DNA of 64,000 nucleotides from Dromiciops gliroides (GCF_019393635.1 NC_057862.1:262088441-262152440); one strand, 5' to 3'. Shown: positions 21,988-32,945, counted from the first letter of the stretch. Notes: generated by a model not told the origin, from the letters alone. Numbers and translations: made by a program.

Positions 21988-22167
21988 CATGACTACTGTG
22001 GAAATATGTTTTACATGATTGGACATGTAAAACTTATATCAGATTGCTTGCTGTCCTGGGGAGGGGGAAAGGAAAGAAGAAAAATTTGGAACTCAAAATC
22101 TTACAAAAATGAATGGTGAAAACTATTTTTACATGTAATTGGGGAAAAAATAAAATACTATTTAAAA
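21988..22167 (+). mobile_element. 5'-truncated L1 tail with long target duplication
   Basis: About 180 bp of L1 3' end with an A-rich tail, flanked by AAGAATGGCTGGTTATT on both sides (about 21971 and 22171). Confidence 0.85.
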
Positions 22168-22615
22168 AAAAGAATGGCTGGTTATTACTCCAAGGAAAAA
22201 CTGCCCAGACTAATAGAGCACAGGAGAATACAAAGATTCCCATAAACTAAAGGGAGAAGTTCTAATTCACAATTACTAATCTGATACATGGCTTTAATAG
22301 CAAATTATCTTTTTGGATGTCTAAACCAACTAACACATAAAAGTGGGCTGCCAACAAGTCAATATAAAAATGTACCCTCTACTTCAAAGTGCATATTAAA
22401 TATTTAATAATTAAATAATAATTAATATTAAAGACCTCAAAACCCAAGAAAAAGAACAGATGAAAGAACAGAATAAAGCACATGATTTGAATGAAAATAT
22501 CTCGAAATAACTGAACTTTCTATTACAGACAATGTTGAATACACTTCTTTTTCTAAGGAAATCAATGAAAATTAACTTTTAACAACTTAATAAGATGATA
22601 CTTATGTCAACATAC

Positions 22616-22691
22616 ACAGTTTCATCTACTGACTGACTGCATTCCTGGACTGCTGCTTCCACTACAGATCGTTCTATCATATTTGATGACA
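22616..22691 (-). CDS. POLE2: POLE2 exon 3
   Basis: This exon encodes SSNMIERSVVEAAVQECSQS, a nearly invariant part of the N-terminal domain (residues about 57-82). The acceptor is GCAG|TG. Phase requires the donor ACTGT|GTATGT rather than the overlapping GTGTAT two bases earlier. Confidence 0.94.
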
Positions 22692-23019
22692 CTGCAAAGA
22701 CAGTTTAAAAGTTATACTTTTTAAATGGTTGTTATTTTTAAAACATCGACTTATTTTTTCTGAAAAATATTCTTTAAAATTATTTCAATTTTCAAGATAA
22801 ATATTTTAAGATAGTTCTTAACCTGAGCCCTGTGAATTTGGTGTTTATTAAAAATATGTTGATAACCATATTTTAATAAAGCTGGTTTCTTTTGTAATCT
22901 TAAATATTTTATTTTATGCATTTTAAAAGCATTTTTCTGGAAGTCCTTTGGCTTCAACAGATTTCCAAATGAGTCAATGACACAAAAAAAGTTAAAAGTC
23001 CACACCACACAAATCATAA

Positions 23020-23800
23020 CAGTTCACCAATTAGTTCATAATAAAAAATACCCAGGGTCATTTTACTCCTGTATCATATTTCCAACCACTAAGATATATG
23101 TGCAAAAAGTGCTCCGTTATATCTATAGATCTTTGAATGAGATATAGGGTTGAGAACTATCTTTACATGTAACGGAAAAAAATATAAAATACTTTATTAA
23201 TTTTTTTAAAAAATGAGATATAGGAACTTTTTTCACCTGTATTGTGACAATATGTTTCTATGTCACAGATGTGATTCTCTTCCTTCTGCAGTAGCAGTAG
23301 GAATAGATGAGAAAGCAGAATCATTAAAGACCAACTCAGGGAACTGACACTACAGATTTGTGCCTGTTGTAACAACAACAGTTGATGTACATTTGGAAGG
23401 ATCAAGATGACTAGTCCTTGGTTACTGTCAGTAGTTGGAGAGTTCAACTTTTTTTTAATCAAATGGGCATCAAGGGAAAGATAGATGTCTGAGAGGTGCT
23501 TCCTAAGTTAACAACAACTTTCTAGAAAGTCTGGTATAATACTGCAATTACTTCTCTTAGTTCTTCTGAAATCAGAAATCAAAGGAAGATGAGAAAAGAT
23601 AATAACATCAGCTATGACTTCAACAAATAAACAGAGGTCCTTGGGAAGCAGGCCAAAGTTCAGATTTAATACTTTGGCTACTGTCAAATTAGGGAAAGGT
23701 GATATCATGGTAAGTATGTCTAATAGGTAAAGTATTATACATAAGTCACCACATTTAAGGATAAAATTAAATTTGTAACTATGTGAACCATTTAAGAGTT
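23020..23800. other. Intronic stretch, little recognised
   Basis: POLE2 intron 2. A short L1-tail-like piece (ATCTTTACATGTAACGG) lies near 23158; otherwise nothing identified. Confidence 0.4.
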
Positions 23801-23806
23801 ACTTAC

Positions 23807-23907
23807 AAGGCTGCTTTTCAACAGCATCAATGATACTTTCCAATGCATCTTCAAGCTCTAATTCAGGGACAGGCTTAAGAGCTTCAGTAAGGTATTTAGT
23901 GGCTTCA
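23807..23907 (-). CDS. POLE2: POLE2 exon 2
   Basis: This exon encodes EATKYLTEAL followed by an acidic helical segment ending in EKQP, part of the N-terminal helical (Dpoe2NT) domain, residues about 23-57. The acceptor is TTAG|T and the donor CCTT|GTAAGT. Phase joins exons 1 and 3 exactly. Confidence 0.95.
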
Positions 23908-24024
23908 CTAATAGAAGAAAGAAATAGGAAATCGATTTTTAAAAACAGGCAATTTGTACTTAAGAGAAAAATACTTTTTAATATTAAAAACATGGCATTA
24001 AAGTACTGGACTAAAATCATCATT

Positions 24025-24080
24025 GAAATATATAATATATATATAATATATTATATATATTATATATAAATATATAATCT
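24025..24080. repeat. AT dinucleotide-rich tract
   Basis: TATATAATATAT runs, self-complementary, immediately before a SINE. Confidence 0.9.
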
Positions 24081-24081
24081 T

Positions 24082-24238
24082 GGGGACAGCTAGGTGGCAC
24101 AGTGGATAAAGCACTGGCTCTGGATTCAGAAGGACCTGAGTTCAAATCTGCCCTCAAACACTTGATAGTTACTAGCTGTGTGACCCTGGGCAAGTCACTT
24201 AACCCTCACTGCTCCACCAAAAAAAAAAAAAAAAAAGA
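24082..24238 (+). mobile_element. WSINE1-like SINE
   Basis: Full-length; flanks TATAATCTTG / TGTAATCTTG. Inserted at the end of the AT-rich tract in POLE2 intron 1. Confidence 0.9.
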
Positions 24239-24239
24239 A

Positions 24240-25345
24240 ATGTAATCTTGCTCTCCTGAACAAACTTTACACATCTGTGTGACTTTTGCTCATACTATTT
24301 TCCAGTCTAAAGTAGTAGGGCAAGAGAAGAGGTAGCATGTGCCAAGCAAGTCAAATCACCATTATCACCTTGATCACAATTTCCCTCAATACCCTAATAG
24401 GGACAGCCAAAGACTCTGAACCAAAGAGTCTTGTGAATAGAACCAGACCTGCTTTCAGCCCATACCTTACTGCCATTATCTGGAAAGCAACTCCTGTGAA
24501 GGGGCCAAGCCTCTGTGCCTTACTACTTCATCCACAGGGCAGGAAAGTCAACTGAGCTGAAGCAGCAAGACACCCTGAAGGAGAGATGGGTTGCCAGGCA
24601 CCTAAACTACCACCACACCACCTTGAACACCATCACCCCATAGTTCAAGATGGGGAATGCCCAGGACCAGGAACCCAAAAGCCATGGGGACAATTACATT
24701 AGAGAAGAGGCATTAACATTTGTTTTTGCAACTGTACTCTAAGGTCTGCAGGGCTTTTCCACCTAATTTGCAGCTGAAACATTCCAAGTCTCCTCCATTA
24801 GATTATGAGCTTATCTGGCTGCTCTGTACATAGTAAGCAATTACCAAATGCTTTATTCATTTATTCTATATAGAACTGAAAATGGGGATCCCCCAAAGGG
24901 AAATGAAATGGTAGAAAGTGGGCCTATACAGGCTTTAATACATTACATACAAAAACCTTTTGTTTGGGATTCATTACCTAATGACTGGGAGGGATAATCA
25001 AAAAGCAGTCCATGTGCTCCACTGCTATTCATGTAAATATCAAGAGCTTACCCCATTGGGTGGCCCATCTACAGTGAATTATAGGAGCAGCATGTGATGA
25101 ACAGTCATGGATGAGATTCAGTCTGCATTATTGGAGATTACATATCCATTTAGATTATATATCCATTGGAGAAATAGAGTAGTTGAAAAAATTACTTATA
25201 AAATAAATTTATAATAACAGACTTTTCAAATGAGTTTAAAATAACACACTACCTTTTTAAATATTTCGTATTTTAAGATGAATTTCTTATGACTGGGTAA
25301 ATCTAACCATGGACAGACAAGCAGGTCTTTATATTCTCCCCAATA
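24240..25345. other. Intron 1 stretch, no gene recognised
   Basis: Between a SINE and older repeats. An L2-like end (ATTAGATTATGAGCTTATC) is near 24800. A 72-codon frame at 24337-24555 has no recognisable domain. Confidence 0.4.
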
Positions 25346-25349
25346 AGTG

Positions 25350-25602
25350 GAATGTTGTTCAATCTTTTTAGTCCTGTCCAACTCTTTGCGATCCCATTTG
25401 GGGTTTTCTTGGCAAAGATACTGGCGTGTTTTGCCATTTTCTTCTCCGGCTCATTTTACAGAAGAGGAACGGAGGCAAACAGGGTTAAGTGACTTGCCCA
25501 GGTCACAGAGATAATGTCTAAGGTCGGATTTGAACTCAGGAAGACTCATCTTCCTGACTCCAGTCCCCAGAGCTCCAGCCACTGACCAACCTAGCTGCCC
25601 CA
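25350..25602 (-). mobile_element. Long CORE-SINE
   Basis: Same family as 9270-9695, with CCCATTTGGGGTTTTCTTGG tail and a head at the right; flanked by AAGTGGAAT. Confidence 0.82.
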
Positions 25603-25639
25603 AAGAAGTGGAATTACGGCTGGCCAATTTATACTCTTA

Positions 25640-26065
25640 CAACTCCATAAACTCCAGTGGCTTCCTAACATATAAAACCCTCTGTTTGGCTTTCAAAGTC
25701 CTTCACAACCTAGCCTGCTCCTACCTCTCCGGTCTTATTCTCGGCTCCCCTCCACAGTACTCTAAGATCCAGTGTCATGGGCTTCACTCCAGGTCCTGAC
25801 TCCGTGCCGTCCCCTAAGCCTGCAGGGCTTTCCCTCTTCACCTCTGCCTCCTGCCTTATTTCAAAACTCAGCTCAAATCCCCAATTCGGCAGAAGGTCTT
25901 TGCACCCCCTCACCGCTGCAGATTACCTCCATTTATCCGCTATTGTCCATTGTTTGTACTTAGCTGTTCGCCATCATTAGATTGGAAAGCAGGGCTTGTC
26001 ATTTGCCTTGCTTTTTGTATTGTCGGCGCTGATAACAGTAGGCGCTTACTAAATGCTTCCCAAAA
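25640..26065 (+). repeat. L2-like LINE 3' end
   Basis: Reads CTCCAGTGGCTTCCTA, GTCCTTCACAACCTAGCC, ATTGGAAAGCAGGGCTTG and GGCGCTTACTAAATGCTT, the conserved L2-type 3' region. Confidence 0.65.
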
Positions 26066-26293
26066 AAGGCCCAGGATGCCCGAGCTTCCATCTCCCGCAT
26101 TCTTGGGAGGAATGGGGGGGTGGCGGTGTCAGGCTCAGATTTCCCCACTCCAGCCTAGGACCCGCAGAGCTCAGGGCGTGGGGCTGGGGCGGGGGGGGAA
26201 GGCAATAGACTGTCGGTCAGGCCCGGGACATTCCCCGGACCCGCCTCCTTCCCATACCACCCCTTTCATGAAATGTACCCCGTGAAAACTCAC

Positions 26294-26361
26294 CCCCGGA
26301 GCAGATAGCCCCGCAGTTTAAAGGCAGAGACCGCTTTGCTCCGCAAACGATCCAGCGCCAT
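26294..26361 (-). CDS. POLE2: POLE2 exon 1 (coding part)
   Basis: The start codon at 26361-26359 has A at -3 and G at +4, a strong Kozak context. The exon encodes MALDRLRSKAVSAFKLRG and a few more residues, the conserved start of the POLE2 N-terminal domain. The donor is GG|GTGAGT. Upstream in-frame codons run into the microsatellite and are not coding. Confidence 0.95.
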
Positions 26362-26369
26362 TTTCAGAT

Positions 26370-26381
26370 TTTGGCGCCAAA
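26370..26381. promoter_or_regulatory. Palindromic E2F site of POLE2
   Basis: TTTGGCGCCAAA is a perfect palindrome matching the E2F consensus. It lies nine bases upstream of the POLE2 start codon. E2F control is expected for an S-phase replication gene; occupancy here is inference. Confidence 0.8.
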
Positions 26382-26446
26382 GCAGCTCCACCTCCTCCTC
26401 CTCCTTTCTCCGCCTTCTTTTCCCCAAGGACCCTCCCCCAGCTCCA

Positions 26447-26452
26447 CACGTG
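26447..26452. promoter_or_regulatory. E-box CACGTG in POLE2 promoter
   Basis: A perfect CACGTG (USF/MYC type) lies about 85 bp upstream of the POLE2 start codon, between the E2F palindrome and the microsatellite. The motif is visible; its use is inferred. Confidence 0.55.
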
Positions 26453-26463
26453 ACTAAAGGACG

Positions 26464-26639
<176 letters not shown>

Positions 26640-26662
26640 ACACACTCTCCCCCTCCCCCATA

Positions 26663-26670
26663 CCGGAAGT
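26663..26670 (+). promoter_or_regulatory. ETS/GABPA-type site CCGGAAGT
   Basis: CCGGAAGT matches the ETS-family core. It lies about 300 bp upstream of the POLE2 start codon, on the far side of the CA/CT microsatellite. It could serve POLE2; no transcript starting rightwards from it was recognised. Confidence 0.5.
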
Positions 26671-26925
26671 TGTGTCAGCAAGGGCACCCTGAAGAAGACA
26701 TTCCGTGAGTATCATAGGTAGAGCACTCTAGTCCTAAAATCATTCTTTCTCCCTCTCTGATCTCGCTAAACTTGGGCCGCCTCTCGTGTTATTTTTCACC
26801 AGCGATATTGGGGAAAGCATTTATTTTTTCCCCTTGAAGAGAAAAGTCCTTTGGGGCAGTGTTTATAAAGGCTCGCCTTTGGAACGGGCTGGTTTTAGGG
26901 GCAGCTGCTGACCAAACTTTCATGT

Positions 26926-27378
26926 AGGAATATTATTGTGCTATAAGAAATGACAAGCAGGACGATTGCGGAAAGGCGTAGAAAGACTAGTATGAACTGA
27001 TGTATAGTGAAGTGACCAGAACCAAGAGAACATTATGCACAGAGACAGTGATATTGCTTGATGAAGAACTATGAATGACTTGACCTTTCTCAACAATACA
27101 ATGATCCAAGACAATCCCAAAGAACTATTGATGAGACATACTATCCACCTCCAAAGAAAGAACTGATATTGATGGAACAGACTGAAGCATGCTATTTTTC
27201 ACTTTCATTTTTCTTTTATTCAAGTTTTCTTATACAAAATGACTAATATGGTAATGTTTTACATAATTGCACCTGTATAACCTCTATTTGATTGCTTACT
27301 GCCACAGAGAGGAGGAAGGAAGGGAAGGATGGATAAAATTTGGAATTCAAAACTTTAAATAAAAATGTTTATTACTAA
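26926..27378 (+). mobile_element. 5'-truncated L1 3' end
   Basis: Begins within the ORF2 terminus and ends in an A-rich tail; flanked by AACTTTCATG / CACTTTCATG. It lies about 300 bp beyond the POLE2 promoter microsatellite. Confidence 0.82.
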
Positions 27379-27379
27379 A

Positions 27380-28670
27380 AAAAACACTTTCATGCATTTA
27401 TTTTAAGGAAAATACATACTGGGCTTCAAAAGAGTTTGGAATTACCTGGAATACACTATTACATCCTCACTTTGCAACTTTAGAATATCTTTTTTGTTCT
27501 AAATTAGGTTGAACCATCACCTTAAACATGATGCTTTAGTGACATAATCCCCATCTGCTAAGGCCTACTCCCCTCCAACCTTATGAACTGGTATACAAAT
27601 CAGCAATGGTCATATAAATGTGCTTTTAACAGTAGTTCAGTAACTGACAAGGTTATCAGAAATTAAATGAAACCCTATCATATCCCCTAGACTAATTTAT
27701 TTGGTTTTTTTGTTCGTTTTTTGTTTTTTAGTGAGGCAATTGGGGTTAAGCGACTTGCCCAGGGTCACACAGCCAGTAAGTGTTAAGTGTCTGAGGCTGG
27801 CTTTGAACTCAGGTACTCCCGAATCCAGGGCCGGTGCTCTATCCACTGCGCCACCTAGCTGCCCCCCCTAGACTAATATTTAAAGGAGCAGATAGATATA
27901 CTTCTATTCTTGTACCTGTGATGAAATAATGGGATTTAGCAGATACTCAAAGACCCACCTGGAGATTAATCTATACTGATTGAATCAAGTGAGAGTGATT
28001 GACTGCTGATTAAGCCTACTTCAAGTTAATTGGATTGTTATCACACCTGGCTATCCCTTAAGAAGGTATTGTTCTCAGAAACTAGACTGTGAACTCAATT
28101 TGAGAACACCTTCAAAGCCAATGGATTTGGATGACGCCAACCAATCACCTTGAAGCAGTGTGTAAGGACCACCTCTGTTCCAGATCTATAAAAAGCTTCC
28201 ACAAACAGCTTGCTAGGGTGTGTTCCTGATTAAAGCAGGCTCGTGGAGGAGGACTTGAGGAAGTACCCAGCCAGGCTGGAACTCTAGGCTAGACTGGTGC
28301 TGAAGCTTCTGATTTAAGGTGACCACAATTTAGATTTTAAACAAACATCACATACCCCTTCTCTCTAACTTAGAAAGTCTGACCTTGACTAGATATCTAT
28401 TTCAGTTGAGTTTTGGATTTCTTGTAATATATTAGTTTCATTGTTCTCTTTTGTTGTATTTTTTAATTTTTGTGGGGCTTTTAAAGCATGAATATTACCC
28501 CAGGAAAACATGGAAAAAATATAGCTCTTAAAGAATATACTTCAATAACTTTTTGAGTTATTGCAGCAGTTATTGGTGTGAAGTAAAGGATCATTCAAGC
28601 TTACAATGAACCAGGATTAGTTGCGCAGTAATACAAATGAAAACTACTAACTGATGTGGGATGGATTTAA
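27380..28670. other. Intergenic stretch, mostly unassigned
   Basis: Contains one SINE (27697-27864). The rest shows no gene; part near 27880-28330 may belong to an ERV but this is not secure. Confidence 0.4.
27697..27864 (-). mobile_element. WSINE1-like SINE
   Basis: Full-length; target duplication CCCCTAGACTAAT. Confidence 0.92.
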
Positions 28671-28671
28671 T

Positions 28672-28823
28672 TGATCAGATTGATCATGAGGCATCCCAAA
28701 GAATTACAAGACTCAGTGACTCAGTTTCCCAAGTTTTATTGAAAGACTGTTGACCACAGGGAGAAACAGAAAAATGGAAAGGTATCTCTTGAATAGGGAA
28801 AGAAAAGACAGTTATATTTCTAG
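28672..28823 (-). repeat. Fragment of the second ERV LTR family
   Basis: On the minus strand this matches the 3' end of the LTR at 34115-34795, including CAATAAAACTTGGGAAA and GTCTTGTAATTCTTT. It stops exactly where the gammaretroviral 3' LTR begins and does not resume beyond 32873. Confidence 0.75.
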
Positions 28824-29421
28824 TGTCATTGGGAAAAATAGGGTAGGGAGTTTGGGATAGGGGTAGGGATTTGGGGTTTGGGGTCCTTAGGAATTCCTCT
28901 TTAAAGAATTACACCCTCTTGTACACAAAAGCGATTAGAATAAGATGGTAGTTTATTTCAGGGCAAGGGAAGGGAAGGGAAACCATGAAAGAAATCCTTG
29001 GACTTCTCATGGGGAGAAAGGCATAGCACAGAGCATGGCTCTGAGATACCAATCTCCTCAAGCAGGAGACAGGTAGATACTTTTATAGAGGACTGATGGG
29101 GGTGACCATCTGAGTGTGGAAAATTCCCTTAGTGAGGGAGGACCATCCCCCCCTGGTGGTGGCTGGAGGAGTTGGGTTAGGGGTGGCTGCAGATCTCTCA
29201 AGCCATCTCTCCCCTCAGGACACAAAGGAAGCAGCCACACCTAATCTTATCTCCCCAGGGTTGAGGGAAACTAGAATGAAGGGTGGGGGTCCCAGAGCTA
29301 GCTCAGTCAGATCTGGTTCCACTTATCTCTTTAGGTGTGTCTGTCCTTTGGTTTAGCTTCTCAAGGAGAAGGTTCCTTGATGTACCCCAGAGAACTTCTG
29401 GGGTGCTCTGGGCCCATAACA
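28824..29421 (-). repeat. 3' LTR of the provirus
   Basis: About 598 bp, read on the minus strand from TGTTATGGGCCC to a degenerate CA end. It keeps a TATA box (TATAAAAG near 29090 on the minus strand) that the 5' LTR lacks. Boundaries come from alignment with the solo LTR at 45690. Confidence 0.88.
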
Positions 29422-29964
29422 TTCCCCAGTTCTCTATATATAAGGAAAGGGGACGATGATTCTTCTGAAACTACTTCATGCTGAGTGGGTCAAAAAAATC
29501 ACAGTGCAGGGGAGGGGGAGGAGAGAAGTAGAGAGTGAGGAGCTGTGAGGTCCAGAGGGTGGGAGGAGACACATAGGAACAGTGGGGTTGAATCCTTGAG
29601 CCTAGATGGAACAGACTTAAACAAAAGTTTTAAAAGAAAACAGGGCAAAAGATGAAAAACTCATCAGAAAAGGAGTAAAAAGTAGCTGGTTCCCCCCACT
29701 CCCTACCCCAGTGGAAGCTGAATGCAAGACAGGGTATGGCCTGCCTTACAAGAGTTAAGTAATCAAATCATAGCTTAGTTCTGTGCCATTCAATGGTTAG
29801 ATTTAAAAAATATTTTTCTTTGCAACTTTTACACATTATAAATAATTCCCAATTTTAACTATTTTACCACAAAAGATTTTAAGAGTAGCAGTAAACAGAT
29901 CAACAGCTGTGAGATAGCTACAGGTCTTCTGGTCTATGCAGTGAATCAAAAGCTCATAAGCTAG
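29422..29964 (-). other. Proviral internal region, unassigned
   Basis: About 540 bp between the gag remnant and the 3' LTR. No pol or env motif was seen. The segment beside the LTR carries the polypurine tract. It probably represents the 3' end of the internal region brought next to gag by a large deletion. Confidence 0.5.
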
Positions 29965-31971
29965 TTACTTCTCACTGAGCTGCTTTTTTCTTGACATCAC
30001 GCCCTGATAAGGCCCAGGTAAAGAGGGTAGAAACAGGGAGTTATGACAGAATTTCTGATCCTCATGCATACACATTAAAGGCAGTGTCTGTCTACATTTT
30101 AGGGTCCTTTCCCTGATCCCCACGACTTTGTGCCTTGATTGTATGGTAGGACCTGAATGAGAGAGTAAGACAGAGGTCACCCTTGAATCATCCCTAGGGC
30201 TGCACTGGGGACAAGGAGGTAGGAGAGGTGGCCTCACCTTTGTGGGGTGTCCCCCACTCCTGTGTCCCAGTTTATTGCAGCTGCCAGAATCTCGGCCACC
30301 TGGAGATCTGCTGGTAGCAGACGTGATGGCTGCTGCTATTATCAAGGCTTGTTCTATGGATTGGGCATGAGCCATCTTTTTTCTCTCTCTGGCTACCACA
30401 AGGTCCCTGTTATTAAAAATCTTAAAAGCAATATCAAAGAGTTGTGAGGATGGGGTCTGGAGTCTAACTTCTGGAGTCTTCTAATGTCAGGAGCAGATTG
30501 GCTAATAAAATGAATATTGAGGACAGTTATTCCTATATCTCTTCCTGGATCTAGGCTGGTATATTTTTTCAGAGAGTCCACAAGGCGACTCATGAAAAGA
30601 GCTGGGTTTTCCTCAGGCCCCTGTGTGACCTCCTTTACCTTCTCATAACTGACTTGTTTCTTAACCCCCCCTTCTCCTTCCCTCAACCAGGCAGGTGACC
30701 ATGTGGTTCCTATGAGCCCTGTCTTCTCTATTACGATAGTCCCATCTTGGGTCTACAGCTGGAACAGTTGTAGTTCCAGGAACCCCAGCCCAATTTCCAA
30801 CCTGCAAGTATTTGTCCCCGACTTGTACCGCCAGGTCCCAAATCTGTTTTTTCTCATCAGGGGTATAACAGCTGGCAAGAATAATTTGCAAATTGGTCCA
30901 GGGAAGGTCAAACTGCACTGTCACACACTTAAAGCAAACTATGAACTTTGTGGGGTTCTCTGAGCAACACCCCAATTTCTCTTTAATCTGAGATAAACTG
31001 CTCATGGAAAAAGGAACATGCATTAGTGTTGTATCCTTCCCAATGGGAAATTCCCTTAATGGAAGCAGGGGAGCAGTGGGAGATGCTGGTACAGACCTGG
31101 GTGAAGCCGGTTGGAGAGGGGATGTGGATGCTAATGGAATAGGTGGCTTGGGTGGAGGCAGAGCCAGAGGATTAGGTGAATGAGCCAGGTTAGTCTGTGA
31201 AGTGGGTGGGGGAGGAGTAAAGGCTACTGGAGGAATGGGCATAGGCAACTGCAGATTAAGTAAAGCAGATGCAATAGGCTGCTGAGTGGAAAAAATAGGA
31301 GAATAGAGAATGTATTGGAACTCCCCCAGACTGTGACAGGGGTACAGCTGTGAGGGGTACAGCTGGATAGATTGTGGAGACCGCTGTTGGGTGGGGCAAA
31401 TAGAAGAATACTGACATCCACTCCCAGTGTGGCTGGAAATTGGCTGTGGAGGGCACAGGAGATTGGTTCTGAGATCAGCCAGTGGGCAAAGAGAAGTCTC
31501 AGTCATGGAGTGGTATGACAGTGGTTGACCCATAGGTACTGAAGCAGGCGGGGAAGAAGTGAGGTGAGAAACAGGTAGGGAATGAGTCTGAGGAGCAGGA
31601 GGGGATGGGGTCCCAGAGGAAGTGCCAGAAGGGTTAGCTAATTGCTTGGACTTGCGGTGATTTTCTACCAGCAAGAGGACATCATCCTTTCCTTTTGACT
31701 TCTGGCTTAAAGCCATAAAGGCCAAAATGTATGGGATCTCTGTCCATCTCCCTTCACGCTTGCAAAACTTGTCCAATTGCAAAATGGTGTTATAGTTAAA
31801 GGTTCCGTGTACAGACCAATTTCCTTGAGATCCTAGCGGATACTGTGGCCAGACAGTGTTACAATAATAGATCAAACATCTCTTTCTCAAATTTTTAAGT
31901 TCTAATTTAGTCCAATCCCTGAGGATACACCCCAGTGGTGAGCCTTTTGCTACACTCCCTTTCTGCCCCAT
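29965..31971 (-). pseudogene. gag: Retroviral gag, partly open, with frame breaks
   Basis: A 436-codon frame (31971-30661) starts Met-Gly, a myristoylation context. It has a matrix-like domain (about residues 1-100), a long Pro/Ser/Thr-rich segment (about 105-300) ending in a PTAP late-domain motif at about 298-301, and the start of a gammaretroviral-type capsid. It breaks near 30665-30671, at a run of seven C on the plus strand, and capsid homology continues in another frame (30686-30393). A further shift near 30400 leads to a basic nucleocapsid-like tail. No intact zinc knuckle was seen. Old host-genome copy; not functional. Confidence 0.85.
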
Positions 31972-31989
31972 GGCTGTACCCAGAAATTG

Positions 31990-32230
31990 TCCTGTCTAAG
32001 GAGAATAGTCTGAACGTGGTTCAGATGTTAGGTTGAGCTTTCTCAAGGGAGGGAGACACTGGCTGCCTGTCTCGTGGAAGAGCAGAGTGCTGGCAAGAGA
32101 TAGACACACAAACACAAAAGTTCTTACCCAGAAACATGGAGTTCGAGCATGGTTCGGATGTCTAGCTGAGCTTTTGGCGAGGGAGGGAGCCCCAGGCTGC
32201 CCATCCGCTGTTGTGTGCAAAAACTGACCG
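31990..32230 (-). repeat. Tandem duplication in the proviral leader
   Basis: Two related segments, about 32010-32090 and 32140-32215, share the order GTGGTTCAGATGT / ATGGTTCGGATGT, then GAGCTTT, then GAGGGAGG and GGCTGCC. They lie between the 5' LTR and the gag start. Confidence 0.65.
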
Positions 32231-32373
32231 TCTCTACCTCTCCGTGACTCAAATGGGAGGTTGAGTCAGGTGGGAGAGGAAGAAAGGAAACCCAGAAGAA
32301 AGGTTCCTACCTCCAGGTTTTGTGTGCCAAGAGGAAAGAGAGAATTTCCTGTACCCTTCAGCATTGCCAGTTA

Positions 32374-32873
32374 TATTATGGGGAAAATGGGGTAGGGGGG
32401 TTGGGAAAGGGGTTAGGGGTTTGGGGTCCTTAGGAATTCCTCTTTAAAGAATTACACTCTCTTCCACACAAAAGCAATTAGAATAAGATAGTAGTTTATT
32501 TAGGGGCAGGGAAAGGGAAGGGAAACCAAAAGAGAAATCACTGGATTTCTCAAGGGGAGAAAGGCATGGCACAGAGCATGGCTCTGAGATACCAATCTCC
32601 TCGAGGGAGGACCATCCCCCACTGGTGGTGGCTGGAAGAGTTGGGTGAGGGATGGCTGCAGATCTCTTAAGCCACAAAGGCAGAAGCCACACCCAAATTT
32701 ATCTCCCCAGGGGTGAGGGAGACTGGTATGAATGGTGGAGGTCCCAAAGCTAGCTCAGTCAGATCTGGTTCTATTTATCCCTTGAGGTGTGTCTGTCCTT
32801 TGGATTAGTTTCTCAAGGAGAAGGTTCTTTGATGTGCCCCAGAGAACTTCTGGGGTACTCTGGGCCCATAACA
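32374..32873 (-). repeat. 5' LTR of the provirus, internally deleted
   Basis: About 500 bp, homologous to the other two LTRs but missing about 80-90 bp that include the TATA box, plus a second short gap near 32675. It begins TGTTATGGGCCC on the minus strand. Promoter function is probably lost (inference). Confidence 0.87.
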
Positions 32874-32945
32874 GTATCATCAATATCTAGCACAGTACCT
32901 GGTATATAATAGGTCCTTAATAAAAACTTGTTGATTGATCTTCAT
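32874..32945 (+). repeat. L2-like 3' end abutting the provirus
   Basis: CTAGCACAGTACCTGGTATA then TAATAGGTCCTTAATAAA, the L2 3' terminus. Its upstream part is not found left of the provirus. Confidence 0.65.

Larger units (their letters stand above)
1305..26361 (-). other. POLE2: POLE2 gene, exons 1-12 (3' part outside window)
   Basis: Twelve exons on the minus strand encode a close match to vertebrate POLE2, the B subunit of DNA polymerase epsilon, which supports leading-strand replication and assembly of the CMG-Pol epsilon holoenzyme in the nucleus. Every exon has AG and GT borders except the exon 8/9 junction, which is AT-AC. Exon lengths of 68, 101, 76, 78, 94, 75, 84, 57, 49, 73, 173 and 90 join without a frame break into 1018 coding bases (339 codons plus one base), about two thirds of the usual roughly 527 residues. 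The N-terminal helical domain is in exons 1-3, the OB-fold in about exons 7-10, and the inactive phosphoesterase-like domain starts in exons 11-12. The gene is divergent from KLHDC1, as in human (recalled order). No inactivating lesion was seen. Confidence 0.96.
28824..32873 (-). mobile_element. Gammaretrovirus-like provirus, pol and env deleted
   Basis: A 4.05-kb minus-strand element is bounded by two related LTRs (32374-32873 as 5', 28824-29421 as 3'). It holds a leader, a broken gag and about 540 bp of unassigned sequence. A purine-rich AGAACTGGGGAA directly precedes the 3' LTR on the minus strand, as expected for a polypurine tract. No reverse transcriptase, integrase or envelope sequence was recognised. 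The outer flanks do not form a target duplication. Confidence 0.88.

Noticed and set aside
24337..24900. Possible processed pseudogene in POLE2 intron 1
   Set aside because: No recognisable protein in any frame, no A-tail with target duplication, and the right part resembles an L2 3' end.
32340..32373. A primer-binding site next to the 5' LTR
   Set aside because: TGGCAATGCTGAAGGG follows the LTR after a few bases, but it does not match a tRNA 3' end I can identify with confidence.
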